Part shown: one piece after another, positions 58,035 to 64,000 of the stretch
How the letters are laid out: every line of letters starts with the position of its first letter
Numbering within the stretch: the first letter of the stretch is position 1
Source: Flavobacterium cellulosilyticum
GTDB lineage: Bacteria > Bacteroidota > Bacteroidia > Flavobacteriales > Flavobacteriaceae
NCBI RefSeq assembly: GCF_004349355.1
Contig: NZ_SMFK01000004.1
Span: 66,608-130,607, forward strand
Length of the DNA: 64,000 bases
Direction: 5' to 3'
Program-made: the position numbers and the translations under genes
The notes under the pieces: model-generated
What the model was told of the DNA's origin: nothing
Databases searched by the model: none
The model's input: the letters and a program-made list of their open reading frames with translations, nothing else

Positions 58035-58078
58035 AAAAATGATGGAAATAAAAATAATTTCTGGTTTTTAAATGTGTT

Positions 58079-58492
58079 TTATTCATTTGATTCAGGTTCT
58101 TTTTTTTCCATTACATCACTCAAATGCATACGCAGAGCGTCGACTGAAATGTTAATTTCCCAAAAAGACAACCCTAAGGAGATAAGCAAGGAAAGTAAAC
58201 TCAATCCAAAAAGATAAATACCGCCTAATTGTTGGTCTACAAAAAGCAAAAGCATTGTAAAAACAGACAGAAATAAGCTCAAAACACCAAATAGTTGCAT
58301 ATAACGAATGAGGCTTATTCGTAAATTTAGGTTTTTGATTTCCAATAAGATCATCTGACTTCTTTTTTCTTTATACACTTTTTTAAGTCCTCTTACGATA
58401 GTAGCGACTGTTAAAAATCGATTGGTATAAGCCAATAATATCAGCGAAGTTGCTGAGAAAAGTAAAGCAGGAGTTTCTATGTGTAAAGTCAT
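58079..58492 (-). CDS. DUF2721-family membrane protein
   Basis: 137 residues with three membrane segments (near 8-22, 66-86, 90-110) and a polar middle loop (GLKKVYKEKRSQMILLEIKN). Matches DUF2721, a family without known function. Convergent with the Sua5 gene. Confidence 0.85.
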   Translation of the reverse strand: MTLHIETPALLFSATSLILLAYTNRFLTVATIVRGLKKVYKEKRSQMILLEIKNLNLRISLIRYMQLFGVLSLFLSVFTMLLLFVDQQLGGIYLFGLSLLSLLISLGLSFWEINISVDALRMHLSDVMEKKEPESNE

Positions 58493-59107
58493 TGAATTGT
58501 TTTGTTTTAAAAATCCAAAGTTCGTTATTTTTTATTCAAATCGTCTGTCTTTTTTGGCCGAAAAGACTCGCAAGGTTTTCCTGAAGCTCATAATTACCTT
58601 TCTTTGGAATGATTGGGCTGGTTTTTTGTAAATATTTGTTTTACTCTGAGGATTTTCTTTTTTTTAATTGCATTTTATCTTTTGTAGTTATTAAAAAAGT
58701 TCTTAATCTTCCAATTCTAAAAAGATGATTATGATCGTTTCAAATCTAAAATGTATTATAATTGTGTTTGTCAATGGTGGCTGTTTCTAATGTCCTTTTT
58801 TCTGTAATTCCAATTTTATTTTCAATTAAAAATTAGATAATATTTACCGTTTTAGTGAAAATGGCTCGTTTTTTTGTTGATTATTTTATTTAGTACAATA
58901 CTAGTTCATCAACAAAACACCTTGTTTTTTTTGAAATATGTAAAGATTTCATGCAATACCAATAATTAAGTAATACTTTTCTATTGTATAAGCAATTGTG
59001 ATTTTTTTAATTATTTTTACTACTGACCAATCATAAAAAAACTTTAAAAAAAGCGATTTTAAATAGCAGGTCTTAGGATTTTTATACAACTAATTAGTAC
59101 ACTTTAT
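58493..59107. other. Long AT-rich gap before the glucosidase gene
   Basis: 615 bp with no credible reading frame and no repeat family seen elsewhere in the window. It probably includes promoters for both flanking genes, but I find no exact TAnnTTTG box close to 59108. CTCGCAAGGTTTTCC at 58570 is the only GC-richer island. Confidence 0.5.
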
Positions 59108-61729
59108 ATGGCTCATACAATTTCGGAAACAGAAAGATTAGCTGTCTCTGATACCTACAAAAATTGGAAAAAATGGGGCCCTTATTTGGCCGAAAGACAA
59201 TGGGGCACTGTTAGAGAAGATTACAGCGAACACGGTAATGCATGGGAATTTATTGATCATGACAAAGCGCGTAGTAATGCATACAGATGGGGAGAAGAAG
59301 GTATTGGTGGTTTTTGTGACTCCCGCGAGATATTGTGTTTGGCTCCAGCCTTTTGGAACGGAAAAGATCCTATTTTAAAAGAACGCTTATTTGGCCTTAC
59401 AAACAATCAAGGAAATCATGGGGAAGATGTAAAAGAACTTTATTTTCATCAAGTTTCAACGCCTTCCCATTCCTATAGCAAATACCTGTATAAATACCCA
59501 CAGAATGAATTTCCTTATGATGATTTAGTAAAAAATAACCAACGAAGTCGTGAGGAAACGGAATTTGAATTACTGGACTCCAACAGTTTTAACGATAAGG
59601 CATATTTTGATTGTTTTATCGAATATGCAAAAGCCGATATTGATGATATACTGATGAAAATCACAGTGGTAAATCGAGGAAAAAAAACGGCCGATATTCA
59701 TGTACTTCCACATCTTTGGTTTAGGAATTTCTGGAAACACAACAAGCGATACAACCGTCCGACAATTAAAGCCATCAAGGACAATTGCGTACAATCTAAA
59801 AGTCCTAGAAATGGACGGTACTATTTTTATCATGAGCATGGAGCGCAGTTGTTTTGCGAAAATGAAACGAATAACAAGCGTGTTTATAATGCTCCTAACG
59901 AAATTAAATACGTTAAAGATGGTATCAATGACCATGTTGTAAACGGAAAACCAACAGTAAATCCCGAGAAAAACGGATCTAAACTGGCTATTTGGCACAT
60001 TTTAGAACTAGAACCAGGGGAAGAGAAAAGCATAAAAGTGCGCCTTAGTAAAAACATATTAGAAACTCCTTGGGATGATTTTGATGCGGTTTTTGAACAA
60101 AGGATCAAAGAATGCGAATCCTTTTATGGTGATATAATTAAAAAAGACATTCCCGAAGCACAACAGGCCATTGCTAAAAAAGCCTTTTCAGGTTTGTTAT
60201 GGACCAAGCAATTCTATTATAATGATGTTTTTAAATGGCTTTTTGGTGGTCCTGGTGAAGAACAACCCAACCGGACAGACATGAGAAACCTTGGTTGGCA
60301 ACACCTCACCAATCGCCACGTGATTTCTATGCCAGACAAATGGGAATATCCTTGGTATGCCGCTTGGGACCTTGCTTTTCACATGGTATCCTTTGTCGAA
60401 ATCGACCCCTATTTTGCCAAAGAACAACTCCTTTTAGTGCTTCAAGAACGATATATGCACCCTAACGGACAAATTCCAGCTTATGAATGGAATTTTAGCG
60501 ATGTGAATCCTCCTGTTCATTCCTGGGCCGTCTGGACCGTTTATGAAAAAGACAAACAAAGAACAGGCAAACCAGATACCCCCTTTTTAGAAAAAGCATT
60601 TCAAAAACTCCTTATCAATTTTACTTGGTGGGTAAACCAAAAAGATAAAAGCGGTACTGATTTATTTGAAGGCGGATTTTTAGGATTGGACAACATTGGT
60701 GTTTTCGACCGCAATCACATGCCCGAAGGAATCACAAGAATGCAACAAGCAGATGCAACAAGCTGGATGGCGATGTTCTCTTTGAATATGTTACACATGT
60801 CTCTCGAATTATCTAAAACTAACAAAATTCATGAAGAATCAGCTGCTAAATTCTTTAGGCATTTTCTAAATATTGCTTGGGCAATGCACCATATTGGAAA
60901 AAAAAATATTTCCCTGTGGGACGACAAAGACAATTTTTATTATGATGTTGTCGAAATGTCAAGTGGAATAACGGATCGTTTGAGGGTTCGCTCCTTAGTT
61001 GGTATCATTCCATTATTTGCAGTCGAAATTATCCACATGGATTTGTTTGCAGAATTAAAGAGATTTAAAGTTAGAGCTGCCGACATTGTTCGAACACGCC
61101 CAGACCTTGCCTCCTTAATTTCTAATATTGAAGAAGCCAATGCTGATGGAAATTATCTATTTTCTATCATGCGCGGGCATAGATTAGAACACCTTTTGAA
61201 ACGTTTGTTAGACGAAGACGAGTTTCTTTCCGATTATGGTATTCGTTCGTTATCTAAATTTCATAAAGAAAACCCTTTTGTATTTGAACACCATGGTAGT
61301 CATCAAATTCAATATGAACCTGGCGAAAGCCGTTCGGGTATGTTTGGCGGTAACTCGAACTGGCGCGGTCCTATCTGGATGCCTTTGAATTATATGATTA
61401 TTCAGTCATTACGTAAATATTTTACCTATTACGGACCCAGTTATGTATATGAATTCCCAACAGGCTCCGGAAAAAAACTAAACCTTAATGAAATTGCGAA
61501 CGAATTGAGCAAAAGATTAATCAAACTATTTGAACGAAATGCTGATGGCAAATTTCAATATCATGCTGATGATCCTGAAAACCATTTTGCGAAAGACGAA
61601 GCTTTTAGAAACGAGCATTTGTTTTATGAATTTTTTGACGGAGACAATGGCAAAGGCCTTGGAGCTTCGCATCAAACAGGATGGACAGCTCTTATTGCTA
61701 ACTTAATTCTAGATTTAGAAAATAATTAA
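59108..61729 (+). CDS. GH63-like (MGH1-type) glucosidase
   Basis: 873 residues, no signal peptide, so cytosolic. The (alpha/alpha)6 barrel region includes RTDMRNLGWQHLTNRHVISM, the DKWEYPWYAAWDLAFHMV block with acidic residues, QIPAYEWNFSDVNPPVHSW, and GNSNWRGPIWMPLNYM. Relatives are alpha-glucosidases or mannosylglycerate-type hydrolases; bacterial members process trehalose- or glycogen-linked sugars. Substrate not settled. A preceding 615-bp gap suggests complex control. Confidence 0.88.
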   Translation: MAHTISETERLAVSDTYKNWKKWGPYLAERQWGTVREDYSEHGNAWEFIDHDKARSNAYRWGEEGIGGFCDSREILCLAPAFWNGKDPILKERLFGLTNNQGNHGEDVKELYFHQVSTPSHSYSKYLYKYPQNEFPYDDLVKNNQRSREETEFELLDSNSFNDKAYFDCFIEYAKADIDDILMKITVVNRGKKTADIHVLPHLWFRNFWKHNKRYNRPTIKAIKDNCVQSKSPRNGRYYFYHEHGAQLFCENETNNKRVYNAPNEIKYVKDGINDHVVNGKPTVNPEKNGSKLAIWHILELEPGEEKSIKVRLSKNILETPWDDFDAVFEQRIKECESFYGDIIKKDIPEAQQAIAKKAFSGLLWTKQFYYNDVFKWLFGGPGEEQPNRTDMRNLGWQHLTNRHVISMPDKWEYPWYAAWDLAFHMVSFVEIDPYFAKEQLLLVLQERYMHPNGQIPAYEWNFSDVNPPVHSWAVWTVYEKDKQRTGKPDTPFLEKAFQKLLINFTWWVNQKDKSGTDLFEGGFLGLDNIGVFDRNHMPEGITRMQQADATSWMAMFSLNMLHMSLELSKTNKIHEESAAKFFRHFLNIAWAMHHIGKKNISLWDDKDNFYYDVVEMSSGITDRLRVRSLVGIIPLFAVEIIHMDLFAELKRFKVRAADIVRTRPDLASLISNIEEANADGNYLFSIMRGHRLEHLLKRLLDEDEFLSDYGIRSLSKFHKENPFVFEHHGSHQIQYEPGESRSGMFGGNSNWRGPIWMPLNYMIIQSLRKYFTYYGPSYVYEFPTGSGKKLNLNEIANELSKRLIKLFERNADGKFQYHADDPENHFAKDEAFRNEHLFYEFFDGDNGKGLGASHQTGWTALIANLILDLENN

Positions 61730-61754
61730 AGCATTTTTAGTTTCCTATCATTCA

Positions 61755-61784
61755 AAATCCCGTCTACTAAGGCGGGATTTGTTT
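61755..61784 (+). terminator. Terminator of the glucosidase gene
   Basis: AAATCCCG (61755-61762) pairs with CGGGATTT (61773-61780), followed by GTTTTT. Confidence 0.75.
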
Positions 61785-61815
61785 TTAGAAGCAGAAAGAT
61801 TGAAGATTTCATGAA

Positions 61816-61914
61816 CGAATCCTCCTGCTGTTCGCTGTATTCCAGATTTAAAAAACTAAGGCTTAAAAAAGCCTTGTTTTTTAAATCTGGAGATGCCGCT
61901 TCCATCAGGGCTAT
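61816..61914 (-). repeat. AGCCCTGAT element, copy 3
   Basis: On the minus strand ATAGCCCTGATGGAAGCGG, then CATC, a long palindrome (CCAGATTTAAAAAAC with nested AAGGCTT), and ATACAGCGAACAGCAGGAGG. It lies in the 330-bp gap between the glucosidase and patatin genes; the rest of the gap (61915-62060) holds no gene that I can see. Confidence 0.85.
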
Positions 61915-62060
61915 GGATTTCGTGTCATTTTCATAATAATGAAAGCAACTAAAATGAGCAACTATTGACCTATTTCTCCTTTGTCGAATTGACAAGTTAC
62001 AGGATTTTTACGCTTAACTTATGGACGTTGGATACCAGCGTTTCGCTCGTCTAACAATGA

Positions 62061-62840
62061 CTAAATTGTATTTTTGTTGACCATGAGCTCTTTTATTTTG
62101 TCTTCAAGAGATAGTCCATACTTATAACCGTAATCAAAAATTTCATTTGTTTTTCTTAAATCAAACATGCCGAACTGACTCATATCAGGAGGTTCAATGA
62201 ATAAATCACATTTTTTAATTTTATTTTTTACAGAATTGTATAAAGCCAAATGAAAACTTCTGTCGATAATGTTATTCATATGAATTTCATTAATCTCTTT
62301 CTTAATTGAGTTAACATAGATTCCAATAATTATTTCGCACTGATTTAACAAAGGTTTTATTGGAAAGTTGTCCAGAACACCACCATCTACAAAATAAGTT
62401 TCCATGTACTTTACAGGTTGAAATATTACAGGAAAGCAACTCGAAGCCATCAATGATTGTGAAATGTCTCCAGATGAAAAGTACACTATTTCTCCTTTTA
62501 AAACATCAGTTGCAGCCACATAAAGAGGAATGTTTAAGTCAGAAAAAGAATTAGTTGGAAAATAATTAGAATATATTTTTTCAAATCCTTTCATCGAAAA
62601 AAAACCTTGTTTTTTTATTAGTAAATTGGAGTAATTAAAAAAATGTCCTTTTTTAAGAATGATAAGAATTTCTTCAAATGAAAAGCCTCTCGCGTAAAAA
62701 GCTCCCGCAATAGCCCCTGCGCTGGTTCCTGAAATAACTGAAGGTTTGGTTCCAAATTCTTCTAACGCCTTTAGAATTCCTAAATGTGCAATACCTCTAG
62801 CACCGCCACCCGATAAAACGATGCCTACTTTATACTTCAT
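62061..62840 (-). CDS. Patatin-like phospholipase
   Basis: 259 residues. Oxyanion loop GGGARG (11-16), nucleophile S40 in GTSAG (38-42), and catalytic D152 in DGGVLDNFP. No signal peptide, so a cytosolic RssA/YlbK-like member rather than a secreted toxin. Hydrolyses acyl chains from phospholipids. A 196-bp non-coding gap precedes it. Confidence 0.93.
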   Translation of the reverse strand: MKYKVGIVLSGGGARGIAHLGILKALEEFGTKPSVISGTSAGAIAGAFYARGFSFEEILIILKKGHFFNYSNLLIKKQGFFSMKGFEKIYSNYFPTNSFSDLNIPLYVAATDVLKGEIVYFSSGDISQSLMASSCFPVIFQPVKYMETYFVDGGVLDNFPIKPLLNQCEIIIGIYVNSIKKEINEIHMNNIIDRSFHLALYNSVKNKIKKCDLFIEPPDMSQFGMFDLRKTNEIFDYGYKYGLSLEDKIKELMVNKNTI

Positions 62841-63036
62841 AGTACTCCTGTTTTTGTAGATTCTAAAATTACCACTTTATTCCGTATGCAGGGTTTGAAA
62901 CGGAGTATTTTAGATTTACTAAAATACGAATAAAAAAGGAAATACGACTTTTCGGATTCAGAACGCATTTTCTAATGTCGATAATAAAAATTATGCAATT
63001 GGGTTTAGGTTCTAGTTATTGTCCGCTGAATTTAAT

Positions 63037-63477
63037 TTATTCTGGTCCAAGTGAAATCAGTAATTCAAATTCCAATTCTTCTTTGTTATTTAAAAGGTAT
63101 CTATAAATGCCTCTTCCTTGATTGTGTCCATCGTCAAAGGCAGCAATCAACCATTCGCTACTTAATAGCTTAATAGTTCTAAACTGCATTGTACCGCCCA
63201 AAACTGCTTTCAAAGGGATCAATTCTGGTTTTTCACGAAGTGCATTTTTGATAAATTGTTCAGGATGAGTAATTCCTTTTTGTATTAAATTTTCACCATC
63301 ATAATTCTCATTATACCAATAATTTGATGTAGTGGTATCCTTTGCTATTATTTTTGTTTGAGCATCTTTTTTAACTTTTAAGCTATCCTCTTTTGCGAGT
63401 GTGTTTTCAGGCATAATTTTTTTCTTGCAACTGAAGGTGCAAAGTAAAATTAGAATTATTAAAATTATTTTTCTCAT
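63037..63477 (-). CDS. Lipoprotein of unknown function
   Basis: 146 residues. Lipoprotein signal ILLCTFSC (C17). A linker rich in K, T and D is followed by a small domain (GGTMQFRTIKLLSSEWLIAA then FDDGHNQGRGIYRYLL). I do not recognise the family. Monocistronic. Confidence 0.78.
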   Translation of the reverse strand: MRKIILIILILLCTFSCKKKIMPENTLAKEDSLKVKKDAQTKIIAKDTTTSNYWYNENYDGENLIQKGITHPEQFIKNALREKPELIPLKAVLGGTMQFRTIKLLSSEWLIAAFDDGHNQGRGIYRYLLNNKEELEFELLISLGPE

Positions 63478-63595
63478 TTTTTATCATCTTAAATTCAATT
63501 CTTACTCTTATCAAGTCGTTTTCAACTCATGAAAATGTGTTTTTTCGGCTATACCAAAGTACGAAAAAAAAGTCAATAGCACTAAATTCGTTTAG

Positions 63596-63684
63596 CTAGC
63601 GCAAGCGTCATACTCGTACCCATTCTGATTTGTATTTATTTTTGATATTATTTGTTTGCACAAGCTGGACGCTTGAGCCGGCTA
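63596..63684. repeat. Imperfect inverted repeat GCTAGCGCAAGCGTC / GACGCTTGAGCCGGCTAG
   Basis: The two arms at 63596-63610 and 63667-63684 pair with small gaps around an AT-rich loop. Sits next to copy 4 of the AGCCCTGAT family in the 400-bp gap upstream of the lipoprotein gene. Confidence 0.55.
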
Positions 63685-63721
63685 GGATATTGATAGTCAT
63701 TTTGAAAACAAAACGAACTAA

Positions 63722-63790
63722 ATAGCCCTGATCGAACCGATATCCTCGTAGCGTAGCGAAGAGATAAAGGCGAGAGCAGGAGGGAAGGTT
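63722..63790 (+). repeat. AGCCCTGAT element, copy 4
   Basis: AATAGCCCTGATCGAACCG, then a hairpin around CCTCGTAGCGTAGCGAAGAG, then GGCGAGAGCAGGAGGG. End motifs agree with copies 1-3 in part; the middle is unrelated. Confidence 0.75.
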
Positions 63791-63823
63791 CTTCTGGAAA
63801 AGATTTATACTGCTCCTAAACAA

Positions 63824-63853
63824 AAAAGACCTGCAAGTTTTCACTTGCAGGTC
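63824..63853 (-). terminator. Terminator of htpG
   Basis: Perfect 10-bp stem GACCTGCAAG/CTTGCAGGTC (63828-63837, 63844-63853) with a minus-strand T-run, 29 nt past the htpG stop. Confidence 0.9.
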
Positions 63854-63881
63854 CTGATACTTAATTCTATTTGCTTGATAC

Positions 63882-64000
63882 TTACTTTATCAAATCAAAA
63901 CTTCTCTTAACGAAAGCAGTCAATTCTTCTCCTTTCAAAAGGTTTTGAGATAATTTTGCCAAGTCTAAAGCTTGTTTCACCAAACTTTCTTGAGCGGTTT
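63882..64000 (-). CDS. htpG: Chaperone HtpG (Hsp90), C-terminal end
   Basis: The last 39 codons of a gene that continues beyond the right edge. The translation ends TAQESLVKQALDLAKLSQN, then LLKGEELTAFVKRSFDLIK and stop, which is the C-terminal dimerisation tail seen in HtpG proteins. Identification rests on this short piece. Confidence 0.8.
   Translation of the reverse strand, partial: TAQESLVKQALDLAKLSQNLLKGEELTAFVKRSFDLIK

Overview
The window looks like chromosomal DNA of a Flavobacterium-like member of the Bacteroidota. It is AT-rich. Many genes are preceded by the Bacteroidota -7 box TAnnTTTG instead of a Shine-Dalgarno sequence. It carries a type IX secretion C-terminal sorting domain and many family-typical genes: split transketolase, DUF5777, DUF5074, DUF4252, DUF4369, DUF5362, DUF1501/DUF1800, TIGR03643, DUF2721. 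I see no rRNA, CRISPR array, intact insertion sequence or prophage.

Layout. 0-4.8 kb: partial epimerase, folE, and a TetR/ABC1-kinase/SDR operon divergent from a TIGR01777 epimerase, with a palindrome over the shared promoter. 4.8-9.5 kb: an envelope cassette (two YceI proteins, a haem c lipoprotein, an OB-fold protein, an ankyrin protein, a secreted DOMON-like protein, a DUF5777 barrel) flanked by the 3' end of rmuC and a decayed second copy of that end. 11-13.6 kb: rRNA and tRNA modification genes. 13.8-20.5 kb: a vitamin B12 uptake locus (BtuD, BtuC, BtuF-like, cobalamin riboswitch, BtuB-like receptor, BtuG-like propeller lipoprotein). 20.6-30.8 kb: S41 protease, ECF sigma module, ParE-type toxin-antitoxin pair, mtaB, PPK2, outer-membrane barrel, MATE pump, SPFH protein. 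30.8-36.4 kb: a disturbed zone with a meaB 3' relic, meaB, two nonsense-mutated genes (NmrA-like oxidoreductase and its Rrf2 regulator), an AEC transporter and two probable gene fragments. 36.7-49.6 kb: tRNA-Leu, two identical tRNA-Lys genes, tRNA-Thr and housekeeping genes (aroK, PRTase, S4 protein, split transketolase, OsmC/rhodanese operon, glycogen synthase, MsrB-MsrA fusion, idi, queD, peroxiredoxin, manA). 49.7-64 kb: lipoproteins, M61 peptidase, AlkB, DUF1501/DUF1800 pair, Sua5, a GH63-like glucosidase, patatin, and the 3' end of htpG.

How the genes work together. The B12 genes form a complete outer- and inner-membrane uptake route under a B12 riboswitch. MeaB, a chaperone GTPase of a B12 enzyme, lies in the same window but not in the locus. 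The 4.8-9.5 kb cassette groups a predicted surface haem protein, a haem lipoprotein, a membrane barrel and periplasmic isoprenoid-binding proteins, so I propose it as a candidate envelope redox module.

Repeats. Intergenic DNA carries several small repeat families: elements with conserved ends and an unrelated palindrome in each copy, AACCATTA palindromes, and tracts of a 12-mer ATTGCCATTGAA. Two of the 12-mer tracts sit in or against core promoters. Twice (rmuC and meaB) a gene 3' end is present both intact and as a displaced relic with extra genes in between, which suggests a shared route of gene insertion at gene 3' ends.
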